Assembly: GCA_911728455.2 (NCBI GenBank)
Contig: OU452229.1
Span: 17,736,754-17,800,753 of the forward strand
Direction of reading: 5' to 3'
DNA length: 64,000 nucleotides
From: Marthasterias glacialis
Lineage: Eukaryota; Echinodermata; Asteroidea; Forcipulatida; Asteriidae
A program made the position numbers and the translations under genes. The notes below the pieces were generated by a model. It ran no database searches and was not told where the DNA came from. It saw only the letters and a list, made by a program, of their open reading frames with translations. This document shows, in pieces, positions 32,501 to 47,500 of this stretch (the first letter of the stretch is position 1; every line of letters begins with the position of its first letter).

Positions 32501-35500
32501 TTGGAAGTAATTGTTCATCTAAAATATTTAGTCCCTGAATGGATAATTATGATGGCAGTTCAAATGAACATATGGGCAGGATTTGAAACTTTGCATGGTG
32601 AATATACAATCTAGTAAGGTTTGCAGTAACACATTGTACATGAAATCTCTCTGTGGTGGCTCTGAAAAGAACCGGTGCGGTGGTGTAACAACTCGACGTC
32701 TCGATCAGTTTGCTCTGATCATCTTCAGGAGAAACATGAGATTGATGTGGAATTTTTGAGGATGATAATGATACTATTGATAATAATGATAACATCGATC
32801 ATGATAGTATTGACAATGATACTATTGATATTAATGAAAATATCGATCATGATAGTATTGATAATGATAATATTGATCATGATAGTATTGATAATAATAT
32901 TAACAATAATGATAATATTGATAGTATTGACAATATTGACAATAATGATAATATTGATAATATTGATAATAATGATGATAATTGATAATAATGACATGAA
33001 TGATGATAACAATTCACCCACCTGTACTTGTGGCTTAGCCAAGAACTTTTCTCTGTCTCTAACAGCAGCCCTGTTGGCTATTCCTGTTACCGATGTCACT
33101 CCCCCGATAAAATCATCCAACAGCTGGGACGCCAATCCCAGCATGCACTTGGCATGAATAAACGGCAGACTGCACAACACCCTTTGGAGTTCAGCGTACG
33201 CCGCTGTTCGGGACAGATGGTAGGGTAACTCACTCAAGGCTCTTGGCTTTTGACCAAGCCAGGATCCATTCAGCAGCGGGTCAGCTTCTTGTATAAAATA
33301 TCCTTCATTGAAAAACAAAAATTATAAGCAGTGAAGTACATTATGTGTAAATCCCAATAACTTTTGCGAAAGCCAACAATGATCAATGATAACTTGATCT
33401 GCCTCATCCAGTTCCTAAGTGTAATAGAAGTCCACATGATGCCACGCCCAGTCCACACAAACTGGCTCATTACCAAAAGCCCACAGGGGTTGCATTGCGT
33501 TTTTCTTTTGGTGATTTATTTATGCAAGGAAAGTTTAATAATTGGACTTGGTTTTTACATATGTTCTACAAGGAAAAGTGTTCAAGCACTACATACAAAG
33601 TGTGGACATGATAACAAAAAATGTCCACACTTTGTAGGAACTTGAAACACTGTCCACACAGTTTTTTCACGAATTAGATATTCTTGTTTTACTCAAAAAG
33701 AAAGCATTTTCTGTACAGCCTTGAATAGCTCAAAAATCGAGTGTTGTATTAAAGGGATCGGGTGTCCAGAAACCAGCTCTCAAAACACTCTAAAATAGAA
33801 ATGGCCACGGTATTAAAGATTTCTTGTTCTTAACTGCACAATGACAAAGGAATGTCCACACAGTGTTATGTCACAAAGGACTGTGTGTCTTCTCAACAAC
33901 AAAAGTTTCTGTCATAAGAAATGCTTTAGAACGATGACGCAGGTGATTTTTGGTAACATGACACACAAACGTACGCCAGCTTTGGAGCCGGAAGTACTGA
34001 AAACTATGAGCGTGTAGCAGTTCTTACCTGCTATTAAAGCATGTAGCCTGGCCTCTATGTCTGCCCCAGCTCCTCTCATATAACGCTGCCTCACAGCTTG
34101 GTTGATCTCCCCATGAGCCAGGCTAAGGTGATTCACACTGCAGTAGAAAAAAAAATACAACCAGTCTTAAATTCTCAATGTTTTCCCACATAGTCAACAA
34201 AGACAATATAGTTTTGCAACTCGCCGTGTCAGTGCAAGAGGGTCATGAAACGTGAGTTTTAGAACGTCGAAAGGTCGTATCTTGCTTAAAATAACCTTGG
34301 ATTGAATCAATGAAGATTTAAGAACTTCTGATGGTGTCCAAGGAGTCCCTGAAGGGGACTTCAATCTCACCTCTGTCCAGCTGGACTCAGGAATCCTTTA
34401 AGGCTTCTCATTAGCTGAGCAAACACCGCCTGAGGAAGCATTCCATCAGCCGTCAGACGAACATTCTTCACATCTTCAAGACGATACTTGCCTCCGCCAA
34501 GGAGGGTGTGTAGACTCAGAAGACTGTGGAGCTCCTCCTCAAGCAATCCTTCGAGATATTTACAAAGAAACCCCAAAAGTGGTAAAATGAAGACTGTGGA
34601 CTAAATTTCTCTCACCATCACAAAACAGTGTCATGGTCGAGCATTCTAGTTTGGGTTCTTGAGCAATTCATCTTACCATAATGCTTTGACCTTCGGATGG
34701 GACATCAAGCCGTAGGTCCCGTGTGTTATGTAATGCTTGTAAAAGAACCCAGTACAATTATCATAAAGAAGGGGTTTGCCTCTGTGTTTCTGGAACGGTC
34801 TGGCAGCAATACCTTGTATCTTTGAAGGTGTTGTATTATGGTTTCTCCACCTCATGAAATCATTCTGATTTGACAATTCTGCACTAGGAGTTTCATTTGA
34901 CATACATGGTGCATTATAAACTAGGTATGATATTTGGCCCTTGGAAAAAAGACACATTTCATTGAGTAGAAGGGCTGACCTACATGTATATATGGTATGG
35001 GCTTCAATAGACTTTTCAGGCTATTTAATAACAATTTTACAGATTTTTCTGAGGGCAAACAAATCGGAAATCAGACTGAAGTAGGAAGAATATCATGCCT
35101 GCATAAATGTATATTATTATTGTTATAGAGCAAAAAAGAGAGCAGACTTTAATTTTGTTCTTTTACAAAGACTGAACAAACTATTAAATTCTCACCCTCT
35201 CTGGCGCAGACAAGTAGAGTGAGTGCAGTAGAGAGAAGATCTTTGCCGTGGTCTACTTCTAGTCTCTGCATCACCTCCTGCAACAAGGAACTTATGGTCT
35301 GAGACATCCTCTTCAGTCTCTCTGATACCTGAAACAATAACACAAGTGGGAAAAGCTGTCGCCTTTAAGAAATCTCTGGTTTTTCCTTAACTCGGGGAGA
35401 AGTCTTACATTTGTTCAACAGATATATCTCTACGATGTTTGACGTGCCATTGCCGAGCGGTCTAGTGCACCGCACTCAATTTCTGGTGGTTTAGTCACTG

Positions 35501-38500
35501 GGGTGTGGGTTCGAATCCCGATCATGACACGTGTGTCCTTAAGCAAGTCCCTAAACTATAATTGCTTCTCTTCACCCAGGGGTAAGAGGGTACCTGCAAG
35601 GGTAGAGATGGTTCATGTGATTGATTTAACTTGGCAGCACAGGCTGCATACCCCCAAAGAGAGCCGAGATGGTTTAAGGAATTAAATATATGACCCAGCA
35701 ACTCGGGTAATAATGTCCATGCGCCATGAGCATGAAAATTGAGGGATACCGGTGCTATCTAAGTGTCCATTATTATTTTTATCGTTATTATTGAAAGTAC
35801 ATACTTGCTCAAAGACACCAAAGACGCGGAGCTCCTCACAGGCCAGACTGAGAAACAACGGCAGATTGGCCTCCCTCTTGGAGACAAGTAGCTTCATCTG
35901 GTGACAAAAACAGTAAGAGCATTACCCTAAAATGTACTTAACATTTCGCGGTGTGCCCAGAAGGTCGTAAGGCTGGATGACCTTTTTCCAGGCACACAAA
36001 TTACAACGTTATGCCACGGCAGAAGGTCACATGCAATAACATGGCTCTTTTTTTTTTAAAGTAGGGCATAACAGTGGTATATTTGTTGCTATAATTACTC
36101 GTAAGACATGTTTTCCCATTTCAATATGGAATTTAACTTTCCTGATTGACTTACAAATAGCAGAAAAAACAACCAAACTTTCACACTCAGCTTTCTTGAA
36201 ACTCAATTTTGGACAGTAATTGCTCACAACCTTTTGCCGGTCACGCTTGCAGCATTACGTCCTTCTTCCGGAAAAACAATGATTTATTTAAGTTTCTGAG
36301 TGTTTAAAAACCATACCAAATGCAGTTAGATCATAACTCCTTTTTTTCTTTCCTGAAAGAATTCAGAATACACTAAGTGTACAGTCAGTGCTTGTCCAAC
36401 TTTGGTGTTAGGGTAACTCAAAATAACATTCTCTATCCCAATGCACTTGTCACATCAATTACATCTGACGCCCTTGATTTTGTGTGCATGTCTAGATATG
36501 TGTTGGAAAGAGACCATCTTGTCCCAATAATGAAAATGTATTTTTTATCAAGAAAGTTTATTTTGAGTTGTACAACTTTGGTAAAGTTTATTTTCATGTT
36601 TAACATTCCCTTTCAGGTGATTTTGCCATTTATTTTATTACCTGGTTGTTGAACGCAGATTCATCCAGTGTCTTGCGATGCACGGCCAACATTCTCCTGA
36701 CCACTGTTGCCTTATCCAAGAGGTCAAGAGGTCGCAGGCTCAGACAGGATGGACCGCGGCGAAGCAATGCCTTATGGGCTTGACCCTCCTCGACTGTACT
36801 GACAACAAACATCACATCCTGGGAAATAAAGAAAAATGCACCAAACTTTCAAGTACGCTCTCCAAAAGAACAAGAGTGGTTGCTCTGTGAAGTCTGTATT
36901 CTTTGTAGTTTGGCCGGTAACTTTGTTCTGGTAAGCATATTTTCTTTGTGCTCAGCTACTTTTTGTACTTATGCAGCACTATGAAATTGGCCCCAGGGTA
37001 GCTATTACATGTTTTCATCCACCCCCAAAATATATTTTCTACAGCGAGAATGATCGATTTGCAAACTTTGATGCAGCTACCTTTTTGATTCAAAGGGGCT
37101 GAACGTCTTTATAGACCAGAAAAAGTGGTCGGTGTAATCTATTTTATCACTACAGTGTTAGGTATGAGCTCTCTACCTTGGGGATTTCTCTTGGTAACCA
37201 TTCCATGTTCTTGGCTTGATGAGCCTCCTCCATCTGATCTAAACCATCCAGGAATATCACCAGAGGAGAACTCCCACAATGCACTGCAGCACCCTTCAGG
37301 AACTCTGGGAACTTGGTCATCAGTTTGCTGGAAATACACGATGGCGTCAATTGCATGAACAGAAATAAATATGTGACACCCCACACACCAAGATCAGGCA
37401 GTTCCCGGAAATAAAGTGAAATGGCACTAAGACTGAAGAAAGCTCTTTGATAGCTTTCATTCTTATTATTTTATTTGATAAGCAAGTAAACGCAGTTTTG
37501 AGTTTTGGCAGTTCACATAAACTACTCATAGATATACTCACTGTTTAATCTAACCACAAGACTAATATTGATTTTTTTTTGAATACTTTTTTATATAAAG
37601 CAACTGTGAACAATAGCCACATTAGAATTTGAATAAAGAGGTCATTCTGATCAAATCAGATGTCAATCAAATGGTTCACTGCAGTTCAGAGTAAGAAGGG
37701 GGGGAAAACGACAGGAGAAAAAAATATGTATAAAATAAAGAAAGAGAAAAAAAATATGTAGCAAGAAGGAGACGGACACAAGGGTTGCTAGCCCATGTGC
37801 CCCTGTAATGCACCTGAGCAGTGCGGGTGAAGGTATGTGGTATACATGACCTGATCTGAAAGCATCATAATATGACTCGTAACAGATCAGGTTCAAAGGA
37901 GAACCACTTGATCACGGATTGGGTGATCAGCACTGATGGAATATTATATACCTCCACTACCCAGGACTTTATACTGTACTTTTGCTTCCAAGGAAACTTT
38001 AAAAGTGTACAAAAAGGACAAAGATCTCCATGAAAAGTCATAGACAAAGTATTCGTCTTCAACATTTTTTTTTTCAAGACAGAACTTACTTGAAGTCTTC
38101 AGGTACTAATAGAGAGAGAGCAAAACGCTTTTTCAGTTCCAGGCACAAGCGACGTAACATTGCTAAGACATTACCGGATCCCACTGCTGCTCCTATAAGA
38201 TGAACCAAGACGTGATTGCCATCTCTCTCATCGATCCTGTCCTTATAGCGAGTAGCAAGGCAGGACTGAAATAATCCAGGAGAAAAGAATTCTAATATTA
38301 GTCCCCACGGACAGGGAGATAATAAACAACACCGTGAAAAAAGAAAAGGAAAAAAAAAAAAAGGATAACGTGCTCGGGCTTAATTTTTTCTTTTTGAAAT
38401 ATACTACAGTCATCATCTATGCATCAGCTATATTATATGAAACAATTGTAGTTGATTGCATATAAAGTTAAAGTTCTTATGACCTGTTAAATTTTGATGC

Positions 38501-41500
38501 CCATTTTATTGTCTCAGCCATAATATGACTTCTGGCAAAACTTTTGAACAAGAAGTTATGAAACCGCCCCCCACTGAAGGATTCACTATCCTTTATCCTG
38601 TTGCTAAGTCACTGCATCACATGCATGTGTATCTACTGCAAGCCAAACGTTTTGGCTACTTCCAGTTCCAAAGCTGGCATATGTTTTGTGTGTGATTTAA
38701 AACAAAATCGCCCATTTCATCATTCAAAGGGAATTCTTCTGAAAAAAACAGAAGACATTATTCTTTGAAGAACATATGTAAAAGCCAAGTCCAATTATTA
38801 GACCTTCCTTTCGTAAATCATCAAAGAAAAACTAGTTCAATGCAACTCTCATGGGCTTCTGGTAATCAGTGGAGCCAGTTTGTGTTGAATGACATCAAAT
38901 CTTCGAACAGGATTGAGGTTAATTTTGATTGACTCACCATGAGGGCAGTCTTCCCACATCCACTCTTTCCGCTGATGACGACGAGACCTTTATTGCATGA
39001 ATCAATCATCTCAAGACACTGCTTCAGCTGGGTCTTACGACCGCTAAAACCTGCTACATGAGCATCCAGAAAAGCCTGATGTAGGGCTCCCTCGTGTGTC
39101 AACTCATCAAGGAATGCTTCCTGAGGATTCAAGGATACATATGTCAGAGGTCATTATTAATAACTTATTCATATGTCATTAAACAGACACAAAGTGATAC
39201 AAATGTAATTAAATTTGAGAAGGCTTCACATCACATCTTACAATCCCACAAGAATCTTACAAGTCCTTAAGAACACAACGATGACTCTGTCATGGGCGAG
39301 TGGTCTGGTGCAATGGACTCAAGTTCTGATGGCCTCAGTCATTTGAGTGTGGGTTCGAGTCCCTGTCGTATCACTTGTGTCCTTAAACAAAAATTTCACC
39401 ATAAATTGCTTCTCTTAACCCGGGTGTATTAATGTGAACCTTGGAGGGTAGAGGCAGTATTATGTTGGATTAACCCCTTAGTGCTAATATCAGCAGCTTG
39501 AGGTTGTATGCTCCCCAGGCAGTTGATAAAGTTTGAGGAATGGTCGAAGTATGCGTGAAGAACAGGGATAATGTTGTATTAGAGCACCTTGATCAAGCTC
39601 CGTTTCACCCACACAAAGAGTACAGATGGTGTTGAACATTTCACTGATCTTCGCCCATTACGAGGGGGTTATTGTGTAATCCCCGATTCCAGTTCTTTTG
39701 GCCTTTTGTTCCAATAAGAGGATAACTAGACATCGAAAGGCTTCCAGCATTGTTTTTTTTTCATTGTATTTCGGCTCAATGGAGGTAAGTCAGGATGAAC
39801 TAAGTTTCCAGCCTTGGTTCCGGATTGCGGAAGTTTTGCAATTCACAGTGCGTGAATTTGACATTTTCTCGATAGAGAAAACAAAAATCCTGGTGCTTCA
39901 AAGAGAATATTTGTTCTCTTGGCTTTGTCAAGTCAAGGTTTCTTTGTGCAGAAGAAAAATGATTCCGGCTATTCCGTGAAAATATTCCCGTCAGAAGATT
40001 CTCAACGGCAACTGGTTAATACATAATCCCTGTGAACTAGTTGCTAGTATACGTGCGTTGTATAAGAACCAAGTTTTCTAATAATATTCCCTTACAAATT
40101 CAGTTTGTTTGGCAGTGCAGTACTTGAAAGGGAAATATTCAGGGGATTCAAGGTGGTTAGGATTAACACTTAAAGCCTTTGATCGTTTTTCGGCTTGTTA
40201 ATCCTTGCCTAACCTACCTCTTCAGGATAATCCCTGACAAACGAATTCCACAGATTGTTGACAACTCTCAAACCCAACTCCTCTAAGTTAGTTGTGACTG
40301 GTTTACCATCAACTACACCGCCGAACCGACACGGATACCTGAAGAGGAAAACATTGTATCGTTAATATTTTGCAATCAAATTATTGCTTTGGTTTCTGTC
40401 TAAATGCTTCTGCCACACTTCATGGCTTCTTTACAACACACAAGTTCTGTTATTCATTCTGTGCTGAATCCCAAATTGACAATACCAGACCAAGAATTTT
40501 TGTTACATATTTTGGACAACTCATAATCTTGGTGCCTTTTTCGAATAAGTTGATGCACCATTTGAAACCGTTCACTATTGTGGTTTTGAATGGTGAGATA
40601 ACTGTGTACAGTGTTTGATTCCCCAAGTGAGTTTTGAATGGTAGGTAAGCTGATACAAAGTCTTGTGAGGTTCATTCCAAATGGTAGTACAGCTGCGGTG
40701 AATCAATGGACCCTCTATGCTATGAATGGTTTTGAATGGAAGTACAGCTTGATATCAACGCTGTTCATATGATAATATCATGTGTGTTCAATAGCAACTC
40801 ACAGAGAGAGATACTTCATGTGCATGGTGTTACCGCAAACCTATCTACATTGCATCTCCACCAGGCAAAGTTTCAAATCCTACTTCACACTTACCCATCA
40901 AAGACTTCAAGTCCGCTGCCTCTTATTCGCTGTTTTAGATTCTTCATCTTTTCCTTAGCAGAGTCCGACTCTACTTGGAATGCATTCATGCAAGATGGAG
41001 GTACCTCCCTGAAAATATGACAACAAAGGTTTATTGAAAGTGTAAATAACGTACCGCACTAATGACGTCACTTTCACTTAAAACGACACGGATGTCAGCC
41101 AAACATTCCACCACTTACACGACCACCGCATCGGCGCATCAGCCGCTGTAGTACAGTGTACAGCGCGTATTCTATGTAAGATCGTTGTATATTTCATAAA
41201 ACAAAAGGTACAGGAAATTGTTTCCATTTCAGCTTCTGTTTGGTTACATTGAATGAAATACAAATGTTTTGCATTCATGCAAAGGGAAGTATCTTTTCAC
41301 GAGTTGACATGGAATGTTCCATTCAATGAAGTGAACTTGTTTTGTATAAAATCCAAGTAGATTTTTTCTCATTTGATTGGAGGATAAAACTGTCAGAATA
41401 AACAAATGTACACGATAGTTTTCTGGTACCCATTACGAGGGCGTTTTGTACTGTTGTGTATAACACCTGGCGTGGTCTAAAAGGACGCAACAAAAATGTG

Positions 41501-44500
41501 CGGTAAATAGGACCAAAATACGCAGTTTCTACTTCTACTTCTACTTCGTTACTCGGCAGGCTCCTCAAGTTAGGCCATAAACATTAGGTGTAGTGTAAAA
41601 CAGAATGAAACAATTTGATTACACCATGAATAAGTCTCTGGATACAATGGAAGGTGACGTACTTCATAAAAGTGTCATCGCGAGTGTAGAAAAACGCTTT
41701 GCCGACACAGCTCGGAGGATCGCACAACGCTGCGTGTTGCATCTCCAGCTCGGTGATAGAGCGCCCTCTGGGGTAGTCTTTTAGCCAGTCAAACTCCTCA
41801 GTGTCTGGTGCTGTGTAGGTGCTTGGGCAGTAACCGTAGCGATCACCCAACATTCCAATGAAGTAGTCACAGCGAGAGACTTCCGTCAGACAAATCTCAA
41901 TGGATCTGGGGAGTCAAGAATGGATCAAAGGATTGGGACATTACAGAGCTTTCTTTTGTTTACAGTGACCGACATTTTGTATGGAGTTGCCTCAAGTATC
42001 ACAAAATCTATTCACAGGGTTGGCACAAATTTGCTCTTTTTAATAACACATTCAAACTTTTTTTGTATTAATATGTGTTTGCTTTTTGTTTTGGGTAGCA
42101 CAATTTACTTATCAGTGATATGTGTAAATTAATTGCAAACGAAGGTCTATTGACCCCTTGTACGCACGTCATACGCGGCAACTGTGCCATGCTCACCATT
42201 TTGTAAGTCAATAGGTATGCATGTAAACACAGCGTTGCCTAAAATTTGCACTACACTTCATTTATGCACAAAAACATTGACTTCCAAAATGGCGCAACCA
42301 AGATAATGTGATGATGACTTCAAGTGAATTGGGTAAATATACACTGAACTGCCTTCCACCTCTGTGACCTTGGTTCGAATCCCAGTACGAAGCCGTTTAT
42401 GTTGATTGGGTTTTCAATCCCTACCCGACTGCATGGGTTTTTTCTCCAACATCTAAAACCGACATTTCTTCATTGTCTTCTCTACACAGGTATCTTCAGG
42501 CCTACAGGTGCTAGTCACTTTTGAGGGTCCCTCGGTTTCATTAACAGAAAGATATAATAGTAAAGAAGAAAAACAAACTAATACCCTTATTGAGACCTCT
42601 TGATTGCACCTAGTCATGGGGTTGCTGATATTGCGAAAATGCTTGATGGAAATTAAAGATGGCTTTGAAAAGTCAGGATTTTTCTGGATCCAGCTGACTA
42701 ATGATCACGTAAGGGACACCGCTGGGACCATCAACTGTACACCTTCTACATAATCTGACATTAAGATCTACAGATATTGTCTTAAGATGCACACCTGTTT
42801 TTTCTTGTCTCTTCCTCAGTCACACCCCATCTCAGATCAACTTCATAGATATTGAGAAAGAGTTTCTTGGCTCGAGCACGCAGCTCCGGGAACACAAAAC
42901 GGGTCAAGAGGTCACGCTCTCCGTGCATATCACGGAAGGTGGACGAGATGAAAACCCTGGCTGTTCTCCATCTGGAATACAAAGGTCACAGATCAAAGGT
43001 CAAAAAGTGAGGTCAAGGGTGAAGAACATATAAAAGGTATAATGAAGACAATTGTATAATCAAGTTAATTTAGGATTAAGTGAACAAAGTTATAGATTGA
43101 TTATCGTCAAAAAGTGGAGAAATAAATCTTTTTAAATGATAGCTCTTGAAGTTATTCTGACCTATGAAGTGGTGCAGCGAGGGGTAATGGCTTCTCTGGA
43201 GCTCCTGACGATTGTTTAGTGCATCCCACTGCTGCCACCTAAAAAAGGTAATCCAATCCAAATAACAGTTTTAAGTATGTAATGAAGATTTACCAGAGCA
43301 GGATATGATCCTATAACCTCCAAATTATCATGCAAGTAATCTACCTTAAACTGGAAGTGTGTAGACACAGTTAAGACTTCTGAAATGGTTTAGGAAGTCA
43401 GAAATCATACAACAGTATACTGCCGTATAGCCAAGGATCACGCCCGTGTTTCGATACAGCAAAGGATAAGATTGGATGAATGAGAACATTTCTGAAAAAT
43501 GGCTTAGTGGCCTGGGTTCCCCCTTATTCTAGACCTAGAACCTCCCAGATGTTAAAATTCATGAGGTTTACAGACTGTATGCATCACCAGTAAGACAAAA
43601 CTACCGGTTTGGACACAATGTGGACTATTTCTTTCTCCCTTTGGTGACTGCTTTACTTCTTTCAAGAAAATTAAAAAAGCTTAAGGAGATTTTGTACAAC
43701 CTGGGAAGCCAAAGTAATGGGATCATCATAATGGGATGCAAACTTTTTAAGTAATAAACCACAAGGGAAACTGACTTGGTTCATATCAATTGATTTTGGG
43801 TGAACAAAAATTAGTTTAAAATTTGAATGAAATATATTAAAACAGGTGAGTTTTATGCTGTTTCTCGAAGACAAATAGAATGGTCTGTATTTAGTCTTCA
43901 CATGATGTTAACATACCTGAAGCTCCCTAAGACCATACGCCTTGTCAATATTCTCAACATGGTTCAACTGTCCACTGTCACCTCTTTCAGCAATGAATCT
44001 TAAGATGTTATCACTGTATCCCATCATTAAGATGTCATTAGGATGAGTGCTTTTCTTCTCGCTGTAAGAAGAAGAGGGTCGTTATTATTATCATTTTTTA
44101 ATGCAATTCGCCCATCACAAGGCCCAAAGGCCACTTGAGGTGTGGGCTACATTTTGAAGGGATAGAAACCTGCCCCAATGCGCAGAAACAAGACATGTAG
44201 AGATATAAAGGCAAGTCTCTTCACAGCACAGCTAAGAACAGGGAGTGGTAAATGAATCCAATGCGAGACAAACATAACTGCCTCTTTCCTTATTTGAAGA
44301 AATTATAGTTGAGTGTCTATCTCAAGGACACAAGTGTAATGGCTGGGATTCGAACCCACATCCTGATGACTTGGCCACCAGAACTTGAACCCGATCTACT
44401 TACTGCTCAACCACGACACGCTATTATTATTATCATTAGTTTTTGGGAATAAAACCACGGGATGCCTCAAAAACAAACAGGGAAACATGTAGACAAGAGT

Positions 44501-47500
44501 GCCTGCAATGAACCAGAAACACCGAGGTAAACCCCTACTCTTCCACAAAAAGTGTTATCGGTTCTTTTACGTGCACTACCTAATCTAGTACATGGGACCT
44601 ACAGCTTTACGTCCCATAAAAAGGACAAGGCAATTGAAGTAATATATCTTGCTCAAGGACATAAGCGTTGTGACCAGCCAGGCTGGGATTCGAAACCCAC
44701 ACTCTGTGAAGGATGCGGCCGAGCGGTCTAGTTCAAGTTCTGGTGTTCTGATCAGCAGAGTGCTGGTTCGAGTCCCAGTCATGACACTTGTGTCTTTGAC
44801 CAAGACACTTAACCTTTATAATGGTTTTAAAAGCAAAAATTCATTATTGCTTGGTCCTTCAGATGGGATGTAAAGCAGCACATCCTGTGTGTTGAGATAT
44901 AATGAATGTAAAGGATCCCAGTACACTTATCGTTAAGAGAAGGAATTGGCCCCAGTGTTTTCTGGCACGATTGGCACCAGATTACACCGCATCACCTTAT
45001 AAACCCTTATTAGGTGCTATATAAATATAGGTCTAAAAACAATGAGCGAATGTCAGCCCCAAGAACACCAGCTGTGGCGAATACCAGCGCTTTATAAGTC
45101 TTCGTCGTTACTGTTTTCGTTATCGCTAATATTCTTACCTTCTATAATGGTATTTGTCAAAATCCAATCGTACAAACAGAAGGTTGGGATTTACAACCTG
45201 TCTGTACTTGACCACAAAACTCTCCAGCTCTTCCCATCCTGTCCCTTCCTCAGTGTAATCTTGACCTAGGATGATTAAGTTATTGATGTGGACGCGATCA
45301 CGAACAGCATCATAGAGAGATGTCATGTTCAGTTTGCTCGGTGGAGCAGTATAGTAGTTGACGTCGTCTCCCTCTGCAGCCTGAAATGCACATAAGATGC
45401 ATGAAACTCAAATGTCTAACAAGGATTATTTCTTTTTTTTTGTAATCCCGATTCCAGACTTTTATCCTTTTGTTCCAAGAAGAGTACAAGACATCAAGAG
45501 GATTCCAAGATTGTTTATGCATTGTATTTCGGCTCAATGGAGTCTGAGTGAACCAAGGTTTTAGGAACAATCCTCAGCTGTAAGCAAAAGCCGAGGTTTT
45601 GCATTTCACAGTGCCTGAGTTTAACATTTTCTTGATAAAGAAACCACAAATCCCAGAGCTTCAAAGAGAAACTTTGTTCTCTTGGCATTGTCAAGTCAGA
45701 GTTTCTTTGTGCCAACAGTACTCTCAAATAAAAATTATTCCGGCAATTCTAAGAAAATATCCTGCAATTCCAAGAAAATAATCAAACAAATGGAAGATTC
45801 CCAGCAGGAACTGGTTGAACACCTTGTGGAACCGGGTGGAAGTGACAATATTAAAAAACTTAATGATAATAATTTACCTTAGCATATGCCACAACACTCT
45901 TGATGTTATCCAAGATGGTGCCTTTCTCTAGTTCAATGACCCTCTGGTTATTGACCCCGTAGGCTGTCAGCAGACAATCCTCACACGAATGCTTACACAT
46001 CAAACCTAGAAGGACAGCCATTTCTCTCAACTGTAAAACAAAACGCATGATATCTTTACAAACGAGAACTGCAGAAAATCTCACTCTGTGTACAGTGGAT
46101 GACTTCAAAATAAGAAACAAATTACCACAACATTACGCAGAACTGTTCAGACCTCGGAGCTTATCAAGTTGGCTTTGCATTGAGCGTTAACAGATAATAC
46201 ACTGCAATATCTGAGAGTGTTAAACTTGACTGCAATCTTAACATGACAATGCAATACACAAAATAACCTTTACAAAAACCTTCATTCATGAACTATTATT
46301 AAACCCAGTTTTATCAACAATCATGAACCTCTTTTTCAATGGAATTTCCACACTAAGATACAGTACTGACCCCCTTGCACTGATATCACACACAGCTACT
46401 CTCAGGACCAAATATCATAAAAACCTGTGAGCAGCCGATTTTTTGCTTACTACTTGATAATAATTTCATAAAGCTGAGTACCGTAAGCACGGGTAAATGC
46501 TTTCTAACCCGCGGTTCGCACACGAGTGACGTAACAATGCAAATCCATGGTGAACATGCATGCGCGCCCCAAAAATCTTTTCCATAACTTGAGAAATCAT
46601 GGTGAAATGCGTTTATGCTTATGGGAATTGTTCTGCTACAGTAAGCACAAAAATTTGCTTACCGGTAAAGAGCTTTATGAAATTGGGCCCTGCCCATAGT
46701 CTGCCATTTTGGGAGTCAAAATTGCATGTAATGATATGGTGCATCTAACTGTCCGCATGCCGCCTAAAATGCTCATTGCAAAGTAAGGCCATATTGGAAT
46801 GAGTCAAGTAGCTGTGGTTTGATCATCACGTGAACAAGCATTGAAGTATAGGATGGCCCTCAGCAACACCCTTATCAACAGCCAAAGCCATAGCCACAGC
46901 TGCCAATTCGGACACAGCCTAAAACATAGGGAATCTGACTCCGCAAGATTTATCACCAGGTGCATTAGAGCAGTCGGGTTGGCGTGGTGGTATCTTTCCT
47001 TCGCCTTCCACCTCTGAGACCCCAGTTCGATTCCCGCTGGGGGGGGGGCACTATGTGGATTGAGTTTTTCAGTCCCTACCTGATTGCGTGGGGTTTCCCT
47101 GGAATAAATCTCTGTTTTTTTTCCTCCCACATCTAAACCTGAAATTTCCTTCCTTGTCTTCTCTCTGTGGGGTTCTTGGCTAGTATAGTGATTAAGTTCT
47201 GCTTTCTGAGAGTCCTTGGCTTCACAACCAGAATAAATTGGGTCAAAATATCAATATCGTCCGGCACACTTTGAAAAGAAGAGAGATAATAACAAACCTT
47301 TTCACAGTAAGAGGAGCCAGTCCAGCCATAGGTATCCATCTTTGGCCCAACATCACAGTAGATGTACGTCTTCCCAGGGATTGGTTTCACATTGTGGCGT
47401 GTGGAGATCTTTACTGAAGTGTCCAAGGCCTTTCGGTATCGAGACAGCAACTCATGTGTATATCTGATTTCCCTTCAAAATGAAACCGTTTCAGTCAGGT

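Noticed and set aside
32675-33157. Isoleucine/methionine-rich open frame on the plus strand
   Set aside because: Low-complexity GATAAT array plus the antisense of TEP1 exon 26.
43076-43261. Minus-strand frame reading [20 protein letters not shown] as the TEP1 exon 13 product
   Set aside because: That frame ends in the wrong phase for exon 14. The VAAVGCTKQ frame joins both neighbours correctly.
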